From IMG/VR virus record IMGVR_UViG_3300046665_000548, positions 62,001-126,000 of that record: a DNA stretch of 64,000 nucleotides, one strand, 5' to 3'. The first letter of the stretch is position 1. Each line of letters begins with the position of its first letter. The DNA comes from a virus. The translations under genes and the position numbers were made by a program. Below the pieces are notes generated by a model that saw only the letters and a list, made by a program, of their open reading frames with translations, did not search any database and was not told the DNA's origin. This document shows positions 30,605 to 37,784 of this stretch, one piece after another.

Positions 30605-31063
30605 GTGCAAGAACGCGCCAAGCTGAACCGGGACGTAAAAGAATCGGTGATCACTTCGCTGGGGTTCTCTGATCTGTTTGAGATAGAGGGTATCCAAGTT
30701 GAGAATATAGACTTTAGTGCCATTTACCTAAAGTCCATCGAAGAGCGTATGCTGGCCGAGGTGGAGGTGCAGAAGCTGCGTCAGCATGCAGAGCGCGAAA
30801 AAGTGCAAGCAGACATCACGGTCACTAAGGCCAACGCAGAAGCCGATGCCCGTCTCGCAAATGCGAAGGCTGAATCAGAAGCGATTCGCCTTCGCGGCGA
30901 TGCACAAGCGCAGGCAATCAAGGCGCGCGCTGGTGCTCTTGCAGATAACCCGCTGCTGATCCAGCTTACGCTGGCAGAGAAGTGGAACGGCCAGGGACCG
31001 ACCAGCGTTATTCCTGGCACGACGGTGCCGATGATTGGCGTGGGAACTAACCTCGGTAAATGA
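30605..31063 (+). CDS. Truncated SPFH/prohibitin-like protein (C-terminal half)
   Basis: 152 residues from a GTG at 30605. SVITSLGFSDLFEIEGIQVENIDFS, a long Lys/Glu/Ala helix (EVQKLRQHAEREKVQADITV, then ANAEADARLANAKAESEA) and a final NPLLIQLTLAEKWNG are the C-terminal half of band-7/prohibitin proteins. Family-like residues continue in frame upstream to about 30575 (YYEVTAVKAV) with no start codon, then a stop. So the N-terminal membrane anchor and most of the SPFH domain are missing: a 5'-truncated gene or relic, possibly still making a coiled-coil protein. Confidence 0.65.
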   Translation: MQERAKLNRDVKESVITSLGFSDLFEIEGIQVENIDFSAIYLKSIEERMLAEVEVQKLRQHAEREKVQADITVTKANAEADARLANAKAESEAIRLRGDAQAQAIKARAGALADNPLLIQLTLAEKWNGQGPTSVIPGTTVPMIGVGTNLGK

Positions 31064-31066
31064 CCC

Positions 31067-31074
31067 TATAAATA
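31067..31074 (+). promoter_or_regulatory. TATAAATA late-promoter match before the histidine kinase
   Basis: CCTATAAATATCTC lies directly after the SPFH stop, but a terminator-like hairpin follows 20 bases later, so its use for the kinase gene is uncertain. Confidence 0.4.
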
Positions 31075-31090
31075 TCTCTACGAATGAACC

Positions 31091-31118
31091 AAAAAATGGC
31101 TGGGAGACCAGCCATTTT
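31091..31118. terminator. Intrinsic terminator
   Basis: Stem TGGCTGG/CCAGCCA with a GAGA loop, flanked by A6 and T4. Confidence 0.8.
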
Positions 31119-31196
31119 CATTCGTCCTCTCTTGTTTGAACGCATCGAACAGCTTACACAATTCAGTGCTAATTTGTCCCAACTAGGTCAAAAACA

Positions 31197-32885
31197 ATGT
31201 TCCGGCTGTGGAAACGCTTCGAAGGAGAACCAAGGTCCGTTACATGGCATCTTATCGTCTTTGCAATGGCGCTCTATTTTCCCGTCGTGGGGCTCTCGGC
31301 GGTACTGGCTTATCGCTACGTCGAGAATGAACAGGCTGATGTCAAATACGGGGCGCTTTCGGCCGCCAGAAGTTTCGAGGGGACAGTAACCACGCAAGTA
31401 CAAGGCTTGCGCGCCGCAGCACTTGCACTGGCTAGTGCTCGTGAACTCAAAGTTGGTGAGCTTGACGAATTTTACACTCGCGCTAAGGAAGCCGTAGACA
31501 ACGGGTCATGGGTCGTATTGCGTGATCGAACCGGTAAACAGGTTTTAAACACGAGATTATCTCGCGACACCCCTTTACCGCAGCGACACACAGACGAAAA
31601 GGGATTGGCTCAAGTCCTAGCTGGGCGAGAATATCTGTCCGACGTGTTCAAAGGGCCTCACGCCGGGCAAGACGTTGTTTATTACAGCGTACCAGTATGG
31701 GCTAACGGGCAAGTCTTGTACGAGCTTTCTGTTGCGATTACGGCTTCTACATTCAATGATCTGGCCTCCAAGGAAGCTCCGCGCTGGCAGATCGCTCTAG
31801 TCGGCCGTGACCTCAATATTATCATGCGCAATCCTCGCCTTGATGTTGTGGGGAAACCTATCTCGGATTCCTCAAAGAGGGAGTTGGAGATCAATCCCAA
31901 ACCAGGGGTGGATTACCTCTACGCGAATAAAGTGATATCCGTCTCTGGTCAAACCTTGATTGGCGGGTTCAGACGCATGCCGAATGGCTGGACGATCTTT
32001 GTCGCGGTGGGAGAGGATGTCTACCTTCAGCCGGTCTGGAGAGCTATTTGGGCCGGTGCGCTGCTTACTCTTATTTTCATCGTTGTCCCGCCGCTTCTCG
32101 CCGGTCTCATCGGGTTACGGATCACCAGCGCAATCGACCGCCTCGTGTGGAAAGCCGAGCATCTGGCGCGCGGCGAAGTCGTGGAACCACCGGTCACGAA
32201 GGTAAAAGAAGTAAACATGGCGGCTATCGCCATGCACCTCGCAGCTAAGCAGATCAAGGCGGAAAACGCCCATCAGCGTCTATTGGTTCAGGAATTGAAC
32301 CACCGCGTCAAAAACACGCTGGCGTCGATCCAAGCCATTGCCCGCCGCACGTTCAACGGCGTGGACAGGGAGAACTATGGGCGGTTTGAGGGGCGTATCC
32401 TCGCCCTATCAGCTACGCACAATCTTTTGACTGATCAGCAATGGACCGGTGCAGACATACGCGACATCGTGAAAAGCGAGCTTTCGCCTTACAAGAATGT
32501 TTATACCGATGGCGATAAGGTCATCCTTCACGCTAGAGCGGCAGTTAGTCTTGCGACTGTTTTCCACGAGCTTGTTACAAATGCCTCTAAGTTCGGCGCT
32601 CTGTCTGTGCCGGACGGCAAAGTCGAGTTAACGTGGCGTGCCTTCAAGGGGAACTCTGGTAGTACGTCCATCGAACTAGATTGGGTAGAAACTAATGGAC
32701 CACGCGTAAATGGGACTCGAAAAAAGGGCTTCGGCACCACGCTTATCCAGACCAGTATCCAACACGAACTCCAGGGTACAGTTGAAATCTACTACGAGCC
32801 TCACGGATTGAGATGTCATATCTCTATTCTCATGTTTGAAGAGAAACCGATGATGAACCCAACCGTCGAGGAAGTTGCTGCGTAA
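31197..32885 (+). CDS. HWE-family sensor histidine kinase
   Basis: 562 residues. Membrane helix at ~18-40, a periplasmic Cache-like sensor (~42-275, with WVVLRDRTGKQVLNT and a YYSVPVW strand), second helix ~282-303 and a HAMP-like linker. The kinase has the His box ELNHRVKNTLASIQAIARRT (His near 369), the HELVTNASKFGAL N-box and a DWVETNGP segment carrying the W-x-E of HWE kinases. These kinases are common in rhizobia and feed response regulators. All key residues are present. No response regulator was found nearby; it could act on a host pathway. Confidence 0.9.
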   Translation: MFRLWKRFEGEPRSVTWHLIVFAMALYFPVVGLSAVLAYRYVENEQADVKYGALSAARSFEGTVTTQVQGLRAAALALASARELKVGELDEFYTRAKEAVDNGSWVVLRDRTGKQVLNTRLSRDTPLPQRHTDEKGLAQVLAGREYLSDVFKGPHAGQDVVYYSVPVWANGQVLYELSVAITASTFNDLASKEAPRWQIALVGRDLNIIMRNPRLDVVGKPISDSSKRELEINPKPGVDYLYANKVISVSGQTLIGGFRRMPNGWTIFVAVGEDVYLQPVWRAIWAGALLTLIFIVVPPLLAGLIGLRITSAIDRLVWKAEHLARGEVVEPPVTKVKEVNMAAIAMHLAAKQIKAENAHQRLLVQELNHRVKNTLASIQAIARRTFNGVDRENYGRFEGRILALSATHNLLTDQQWTGADIRDIVKSELSPYKNVYTDGDKVILHARAAVSLATVFHELVTNASKFGALSVPDGKVELTWRAFKGNSGSTSIELDWVETNGPRVNGTRKKGFGTTLIQTSIQHELQGTVEIYYEPHGLRCHISILMFEEKPMMNPTVEEVAA

Positions 32886-32889
32886 TCTC

Positions 32890-32895
32890 TAAATA
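32890..32895 (+). promoter_or_regulatory. Late-type promoter core TAAATA five bases before the start codon
   Basis: TCTAAATAGGTGT precedes the ATG at 32901. Confidence 0.65.
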
Positions 32896-32900
32896 GGTGT

Positions 32901-33983
32901 ATGCCAAGGCTTACACTGTGGAATTCCGGTCGCCGCTCGAACGACTACAACTTCATCGATAAAAGTATTTCGGAGTTCTTCGGAATTTCTGGAACTGCTA
33001 TCTATGTGCACAAGTACATTGGACCGTACGATACCCGAGAACCTAATGAGGATGGCACGCCGTTGACGCCAATCTCTCTAGGCGAAACCTCGATCCAGGA
33101 TGTTCTGTTCTTAGAAAACCGTGACCGCAAGTACGGCAAAGAGGTGTACGAGCTACGCGGTTGTTACAACGTCCAGGATCAAGACTTTGACCTTCGTCAG
33201 TTCGGTGTGTTTCTGACCGGAGATACTATCTTCATCGAATTCCATCTGAATGACATGCTCAATCTTATGGGCCGACGATTGATCGCTGGCGATGTGATAG
33301 AGCTACCGCATCAGCGCGACGACTCGGCCCTGAATGACGCACCTGCCATCAACAAATTCTACGTCGTCCAGGACTCCAGCCGTGCGACTGACGGCTACTC
33401 TCCAACATGGTGGTCACACATCTGGCGCGTAAAGTGCGGCCCGATGACAGACGCTCAGCAGTACAGCGACATTCTCGACAGTGCGCCGAAAGACCCATTT
33501 GGGCGCGACAAGGATGGCAAACTCAAGGATATTCTATCGACCATCGATACCGAGCTTGATATCACTGATCAGATCAACGATGAGGCCATTGCGAACGTTA
33601 GACGCCGTAACTTCGAAACCCGTCAGTTCTACGTCGTTCCTGGCGACGAAACGACCCGTCAAAACCCGTGGATTTTTGCAGGCGACGGTGTTCCTCCGAA
33701 CGGTGCCGCACTAGTCGGTTCTGGTCGAACTTGGCCCGCCAGTCCGGCCGATCAGTCCTACTATCTTCGCACCGACTACGACCCTCATGCGCTCTTCCGT
33801 TTCAGCGGTGGCGTGTGGCGTCAGCAGGAACTCGATTATCGTGGCGAGAACTGGAGCGCGATGGCTCGCGTCTTGAAGACGTTTATCAACAACGATAGCG
33901 AGACCCACATGAAGGACGGCACAGTCTTCAAGGAGAAGCAGCCGCTCTATAAGGCGGTCAAGCTGCGCCCGGACAAGCTCTAA
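32901..33983 (+). CDS. Neck protein, gp14-like
   Basis: 360 residues. IDKSISEFFGISGTAIYVHKY, VLFLENRDRKYGKEVYELRGC, LMGRRLIAGDVIELPHQ, then NKFYVVQDSSRAT and WSHIWRVKCGPMTDAQQYSDI follow the gp14 plan of T4-superfamily necks. gp14 seals the filled head and docks the tail. The C-terminal ~130 residues (from DEAIANVRRRNFE) are extra. Its own TAAATA lies five bases before the ATG. It converges on the hydroxylase-like gene. Confidence 0.7.
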   Translation: MPRLTLWNSGRRSNDYNFIDKSISEFFGISGTAIYVHKYIGPYDTREPNEDGTPLTPISLGETSIQDVLFLENRDRKYGKEVYELRGCYNVQDQDFDLRQFGVFLTGDTIFIEFHLNDMLNLMGRRLIAGDVIELPHQRDDSALNDAPAINKFYVVQDSSRATDGYSPTWWSHIWRVKCGPMTDAQQYSDILDSAPKDPFGRDKDGKLKDILSTIDTELDITDQINDEAIANVRRRNFETRQFYVVPGDETTRQNPWIFAGDGVPPNGAALVGSGRTWPASPADQSYYLRTDYDPHALFRFSGGVWRQQELDYRGENWSAMARVLKTFINNDSETHMKDGTVFKEKQPLYKAVKLRPDKL

Positions 33984-34040
33984 CCCTTACTACAGGTGAG
34001 GATATCGACGGCATAGTTAAGGTTAGTCGTAAAAGGCTAA

Positions 34041-34526
34041 TTATGCCTTCGATTTGAAGGCTTCAAACGTGCCGAACACGTGATCCCAAAGCGTCGAGGT
34101 GACACCAAAATTCACCTCCAGACCACGATGATGCATGAGATGCCTCATCTTTGCCGGGTACATCCAACCCTCTACTGGAATTCGCCAGTGGTGAATTCCA
34201 TGATGCATGCAGATGTAGCAAAAATATCCTGCTGTTATCCCGACAACGAGAGATGATGGAAGCACAAGCGTTAGAACCAGGAATATCGCTAGGCTATGGA
34301 AGCTCGAATAGCCCGTCTTGCCAGATGGCTTCGCATGATGTTCCTGGTGCGATTTTCTCGCGAAAGGCACGTTGTGGAAGACCACACGATGGATAAGATA
34401 TTCAAGCGGTGACCAAAGCAGGAAGCCAACCAAGACAACTATTGGATTGATACTCGTGACAAAACAAAGCACTACCATCAAGAATGGCATGCTCACAAAA
34501 TCCAAATAGTATTCTAATTTGTTCAC
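34041..34526 (-). CDS. Fatty acid hydroxylase / sterol desaturase-like membrane protein
   Basis: 161 residues from a GTG at 34526. Hydrophobic helices alternate with the diiron His clusters of the family: YLIHRVVFH, KSHQEHH, MHHGIHHW and RHLMHH. The family oxidises lipids such as fatty acids, sterols or carotenoids at the membrane. All His boxes seem present, so activity is plausible. TAAATA ends four bases before the GTG, marking it as late-type, unlike the early operon just upstream. The lipid substrate is unknown. Confidence 0.85.
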   Translation of the reverse strand: MNKLEYYLDFVSMPFLMVVLCFVTSINPIVVLVGFLLWSPLEYLIHRVVFHNVPFARKSHQEHHAKPSGKTGYSSFHSLAIFLVLTLVLPSSLVVGITAGYFCYICMHHGIHHWRIPVEGWMYPAKMRHLMHHRGLEVNFGVTSTLWDHVFGTFEAFKSKA

Positions 34527-34529
34527 CCA

Positions 34530-34916
34530 TTATTTAGGGCGGGACTCGATTAATACGCCGATTTTCCCGGCGACTCGTTTGCCTTGCCATCGCGAATCAT
34601 CTGAGCCTTCACCGGCAGAGAGAAATACAAACGACTCATCTGTTAATTCTAGTTTTTCTCGAAGCTCGATAAGCCGAGGGAGAATTTGTTCGTACACGCA
34701 AGGGCTAAAACTGAACCCCTTATATGCGAAAAGCCCGCGATCATCGGAGCAACCTCTGACGATGTTTTCGAATTCCGGATCGTTTTCCCCAGTCAGCCAT
34801 CCCATGTCCTGGAACCACTCTGTATGAGAGCGCTGATCGTTATACGGGGCTATTTCAATTCTACCTTTTATTATCGCGAACATTCGACGCGGACGATTGA
34901 AACAAATCGAGGTCAC
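34530..34916 (-). CDS. Early operon hypothetical protein
   Basis: 128 residues from a GTG overlapping the upstream stop (GTGA) with AGGAGAAGG in place; an internal ATG at 34883 (MFAIIKGRIEI) is the alternative. The FAIIKGRIEIAP...HTEWFQDMGW segment is related to the HTEWLQDQELP segment of the gene at 37784, suggesting a shared domain. The C-terminal half has a helix with acidic residues. Function unknown. Confidence 0.65.
   Translation of the reverse strand: MTSICFNRPRRMFAIIKGRIEIAPYNDQRSHTEWFQDMGWLTGENDPEFENIVRGCSDDRGLFAYKGFSFSPCVYEQILPRLIELREKLELTDESFVFLSAGEGSDDSRWQGKRVAGKIGVLIESRPK
34531..34536 (-). promoter_or_regulatory. Late-type promoter core TAAATA four bases before a GTG start
   Basis: GCCCTAAATAATGG on the minus strand precedes the GTG at 34526; it lies within the 3' end of the upstream gene. 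Confidence 0.55.
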
Positions 34917-35221
34917 GGACCCTTCTCCTGAAAACTTTCGATCAGGCTGGCAATATTTCGAGCGCCTGTCGGATTTTGACTATGAATATAAAAACCCATC
35001 GCCTTTAGCGACAGGCTGTGATCGAGACAAAAATCAATTAACCAATGAGCAAAAATCATTGCGGTGTCATCACCGCCGAGATCGTGATCGAACGAAATGT
35101 AGTACGGAATTCCGCGCTCTTCAACCGTTTTGCACGCCTCGCTAGAAGTGCGAACGACCACCCAAGGACTCCCATCCTGGGGTGGCTCGCGTTCGTCATC
35201 TATGAAGAGCCTGTATGTCAT
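34913..35221 (-). CDS. cREC-type receiver-like protein, predicted cyclic-phosphate processing
   Basis: 102 residues. MTYRLFIDDEREPP at the N-terminus, a VVVRTSSEACKTVEERG strand-helix and ISFDHDLGGDD form the acidic pocket of the cyclic-phosphate-processing receiver (cREC) family, which lacks standard phosphotransfer. The family was predicted in silico to act on cyclic phosphates or nucleotides. It sits between two unknown early genes, one base from the upstream stop. Confidence 0.75.
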   Translation of the reverse strand: MTYRLFIDDEREPPQDGSPWVVVRTSSEACKTVEERGIPYYISFDHDLGGDDTAMIFAHWLIDFCLDHSLSLKAMGFYIHSQNPTGARNIASLIESFQEKGP

Positions 35222-35821
35222 TCATGCCTGCTCGTCTTGAACCTGCCAAAGCTTGGCTTGAACGTCGGAATGACTAAGGGCACTGGTGAACAGAAGTTCT
35301 TCTTCCCAAGTTTCCTTATTTGGATGATCATCATCGACGTGGTAGATGCGGTATGCGCGCACGGTAAGGTCTTTTTCACCTTCAAGGTGTTCAACCTCAT
35401 ATCGATAAGAGAGGTCCCACGGAGCAATCTTGCGCCAGTCTCGTGCCGTTTCCATGAGACGAACACCGCCTCCTTGGCCAGAAGGTGTTTGTTGGCGTCG
35501 AAGGAGTTTGGCGTACATTCCTTCTTCGAAAGAAGTATCAGTGCCTTCCTTCTTGTAGCGCTTAATCCGCTCTCGGTAATCAGCGATTTGCTCTTTACGC
35601 AAATCTTCTCCACTCAGTTTATTGGCGGCTACGAAGGCGGCAGCAAAGTCGTCCGCTTCATATCGAGGAAGCGGCCATGCGTAATTGAGGGCGGCCTTCA
35701 GCCAAAATACCGCACCAGAGGTTCCATTGATGGGATAACCGTCATGATGCTTGTAGACGTGGTACTGCTCGCGTTTGCGACCGTCGCGGCCAATAAAAGT
35801 GTACATCGCCCGTGTGCTCAT
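35222..35821 (-). CDS. Conserved phage/proteobacterial protein (MSTRA...HVYKHHDGYP type)
   Basis: 199 residues from the ATG at 35821 with AGGAG upstream. MSTRAMYTFIGRDG, YHVYKHHDGYPINGT, AWPLPRYEADDFAAAFVAANK, GGGVRLM and WDLSYRYEVEHL recall a family I know from many phages and bacteria with no assigned function. First gene of an early operon (35821-34530). The highly conserved HHDGYP and RYEADDFAAAF blocks suggest an enzyme. Confidence 0.8.
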   Translation of the reverse strand: MSTRAMYTFIGRDGRKREQYHVYKHHDGYPINGTSGAVFWLKAALNYAWPLPRYEADDFAAAFVAANKLSGEDLRKEQIADYRERIKRYKKEGTDTSFEEGMYAKLLRRQQTPSGQGGGVRLMETARDWRKIAPWDLSYRYEVEHLEGEKDLTVRAYRIYHVDDDHPNKETWEEELLFTSALSHSDVQAKLWQVQDEQA

Positions 35822-35849
35822 TGCCGCCGATCTCCTACCTGAAAAGGCA

Positions 35850-35878
35850 AGTTTAACTGATTTGAGCAATCCGTCAAG
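35850..35878 (-). promoter_or_regulatory. Early-type promoter CTTGAC-N15-GTTAAACT
   Basis: CTTGAC at 35878-35873 on the minus strand with the -10-like GTTAAACT at 35857-35850, 29 bases before the ATG at 35821. Confidence 0.6.
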
Positions 35879-35945
35879 CAACACAAAGATTTTGACCTTT
35901 GGTCGCCCCATTAGTTATTCTCCAAACATGATCTCAGAGGCACCA

Positions 35946-36311
35946 ATGCGAGAAAAGATTACCAATGCTCTTTCTACTCTCCTGAAACCTATTGTGCATT
36001 TCAGCGAGAACCGAGGGTATATTACGCCTGCTCTTATTGCCACTTGCGACTATTCGGAAGAGTGGGAAGATGATGAAGGGGATCATCAGGAAACTATTAC
36101 GTTTTATCTGATGGAATACCCGTCCGGACGGCGCGACTGGAGAGTTTACGAGTACGGCCAGTGCGCGGACGAAGGCACCCATACGGCGTACCTCAGGGAT
36201 ATTCTCGTCTGGACCTACGGCGGCCCGCTACCCCGCAACGCCAAGAAGATTGGCGCAACCATCCTGGAAGTCATCAACATCGAACCGGCCGAACAGCCGC
36301 CAGCAGCCTAA
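35946..36311 (+). CDS. Hypothetical acidic protein
   Basis: 121 residues from the ATG at 35946, six bases after CAGAGG; an ATG at 35928 is an alternative. The middle is very acidic (EEWEDDEGDHQE). A possible early-type promoter (TTTGAC at 35891 with TAGTTATT 15 bases on) lies upstream, nearly back to back with the minus-strand one. No family recognised. Confidence 0.7.
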   Translation: MREKITNALSTLLKPIVHFSENRGYITPALIATCDYSEEWEDDEGDHQETITFYLMEYPSGRRDWRVYEYGQCADEGTHTAYLRDILVWTYGGPLPRNAKKIGATILEVINIEPAEQPPAA

Positions 36312-36436
36312 TCAGGCTTCAAAAGCGCCATTGCGGCCTTGATGTTGTATTCCACACCCGGCTTGTAGCCCTGATCGTTCGCGCTCAGGGCGGCCCTTAG
36401 GAAATCCCTGATTTTTTGCCTGCTCTCTTTGCTCAT
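36308..36436 (-). CDS. 42-residue small protein ending the RNA-ligase operon
   Basis: A 42-codon frame (MSKESRQKIRDFLRAALSAN..., ending MALLKPD) whose ATG overlaps the upstream stop (ATGA) and has CAGGAA before it. It looks like two short helices. Position and coupling support translation. Function unknown. Confidence 0.6.
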   Translation of the reverse strand: MSKESRQKIRDFLRAALSANDQGYKPGVEYNIKAAMALLKPD

Positions 36437-36921
36437 GACTGGTTCCTGAGAGTTAGCCGATGAAGCTCGTTAGCCCGCTCAATAGCGGCTCTGAGAGTAT
36501 CGGAAAGGGTCGAATACACAGGCGTGTTGAACCGAGACGCCAGCGCGTCCAGATATCCGCATTTTGGTGCGTTTGTCGGGTGACCAAGGATCACGCGGCC
36601 TGACTGAATCTTGAGGCCGAATTCAACGTTGGTCGTAAACGCGGGCATACTGACGAGATCGCGGGGTATCCAAAACACCACCACAGTTGACTGATCGATG
36701 GCTTCCCACTCCCAGTTGACCTGTGCGTCATAATTATTGTGGGCGGTCCAGTCATCCGCCTCCGGGACGAACACCTGACCGTCAAACGGCTCTAGGATCG
36801 CTAGCGCCTCCAGTATTGTCAGTGCTTCCTGTCTCCACGACTCGGTTTGCGGGTCGCGCGGCGTGGGACCGGCAAGAAAAATGGATTTCTGGAGCGGCTG
36901 TAGTGCGTATACGACTTGCAT
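36433..36921 (-). CDS. Nucleoside 2-deoxyribosyltransferase-like protein
   Basis: About 162 residues from the ATG at 36921 (TAATG overlap); a longer start at 36939 is possible. SIFLAGPTPRDP, SWRQEALTIL, VFVPEADDW, WEWEAIDQSTVVVFWIPRDL, a FTTNVEFG segment and GRVILGHP form the NDT-like fold found in many phages and hosts, which handles nucleosides or NAD-derived nucleotides. It belongs to the early operon that begins with an RNA ligase. The exact substrate is unknown. Confidence 0.8.
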   Translation of the reverse strand: MQVVYALQPLQKSIFLAGPTPRDPQTESWRQEALTILEALAILEPFDGQVFVPEADDWTAHNNYDAQVNWEWEAIDQSTVVVFWIPRDLVSMPAFTTNVEFGLKIQSGRVILGHPTNAPKCGYLDALASRFNTPVYSTLSDTLRAAIERANELHRLTLRNQS

Positions 36922-37205
36922 TAATATTTCCCATCCCAACGTCTTGGTTCGGCTTTTGGAGTTGGAGGTTTTTCGTAAACCAGCACGTGACCATCCTTAC
37001 CAGCGGACTCCACGCAGTCATCGCAAATATTCACGACTAGCCACGTATCGATGCCGTCAGACAGCGGGTCCATAATTCTGCTGCCATAGTGGCCGTGCGT
37101 GTTGAATGCCAGCCCGCCATAGGGCTGGTTATCCACATGAACGTTGTCCAGATGCTTCTTACAGACGATGCAGGGGAGCGCCCCGCCCGGCTTCCATTCG
37201 GTCAT
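36921..37205 (-). CDS. Small zinc-ribbon-like protein
   Basis: 94 residues with two CxxC pairs (CIVCKKHL near the N-terminus, CDDC near 62-65) around a central QPYGGLAFNTHGHYGSRIMDP block, suggesting one zinc site. The pattern recalls a common phage protein of unknown role. Operon-coupled to the NDT-like gene by TAATG. Confidence 0.75.
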   Translation of the reverse strand: MTEWKPGGALPCIVCKKHLDNVHVDNQPYGGLAFNTHGHYGSRIMDPLSDGIDTWLVVNICDDCVESAGKDGHVLVYEKPPTPKAEPRRWDGKY

Positions 37206-37208
37206 GAT

Positions 37209-37433
37209 TCACCACTCGAAATACACGTCGCCCTTGAGGCAGATATCCGGAACCTTGACATTCTTGAAGCCGCGCTTCTCCAACTCTTCACCGATTGTAC
37301 GGCAGAACCAGTCTTCGACGTAGACACGGATATACGAGGCGCTTGGACCGGCGTCGCGGTCTTTCACGGCAGCCTCGATCCTCGCGTCAAGGTCATCAGT
37401 TTGGCCCTGGCGGGCCATGTCAGCGGTAAACAT
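37209..37433 (-). CDS. Small hypothetical protein
   Basis: 74 residues. The N-terminus overlaps the previous gene by 14 bases. A helical charged half (DLDARIEAAVKDRDAG) is followed by VYVEDWFCRTIGEELEKRG and a short acidic strand. No family recognised. Part of the 38806-36308 early operon. Confidence 0.65.
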   Translation of the reverse strand: MFTADMARQGQTDDLDARIEAAVKDRDAGPSASYIRVYVEDWFCRTIGEELEKRGFKNVKVPDICLKGDVYFEW

Positions 37434-37581
37434 CTTCGTCGTTCCTAGCGGCCCAAGCTTTTTTCAACTCTTCGAGATCGAATCGGCGGTATCGGCGCGG
37501 CACATTTGCTTTATCAAGCATGGCGTGAGCTTCAAGCAAATAGGCTTCGGTATCAAACAGGGCGCGTGCCAGTAAATCCAT
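37420..37581 (-). CDS. 53-residue helical protein
   Basis: A short gene from the ATG at 37581, in TAATG with the upstream stop and GAGGTGG as ribosome site. The sequence (MDLLARALFDTEAYLLEAHA...) is two amphipathic helices with a basic middle (VPRRYRRFD). Coupling on both sides supports expression. Function unknown. Confidence 0.65.
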   Translation of the reverse strand: MDLLARALFDTEAYLLEAHAMLDKANVPRRYRRFDLEELKKAWAARNDEDVYR

Positions 37582-37784
37582 TACGTCCACCTCAACTGGA
37601 ATGCCAGCGCAAGCTTGTCATCGGAAATCCCGATCCGCACGCCCTTTACTAACCAAAGGTGCGGAAGCTCTTGGTCTTGTAACCATTCCGTATGATCCCG
37701 ACGATGTTGCCACATCGGAACGTAGAAAACATGCTTCCATTTTTTCGCTTTCGGCGCAGCTATGTATGCGAAAGTTTTTCTCAC
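37581..37784 (-). CDS. FKLRW-family small protein
   Basis: 67 residues from a GTG overlapping the RNA-ligase stop (GTGA). It ends in GISDDKLALAFQLRWT, the family ending, and its HTEWLQDQELP segment links it to the gene at 34916. Second gene of the RNA-ligase operon. Function unknown. Confidence 0.7.
   Translation of the reverse strand: MRKTFAYIAAPKAKKWKHVFYVPMWQHRRDHTEWLQDQELPHLWLVKGVRIGISDDKLALAFQLRWT

Noticed and set aside
31084-31389. Frame of 101 codons before the histidine kinase
   Set aside because: It crosses a terminator hairpin and overlaps the kinase start in another frame; the kinase motifs are decisive.
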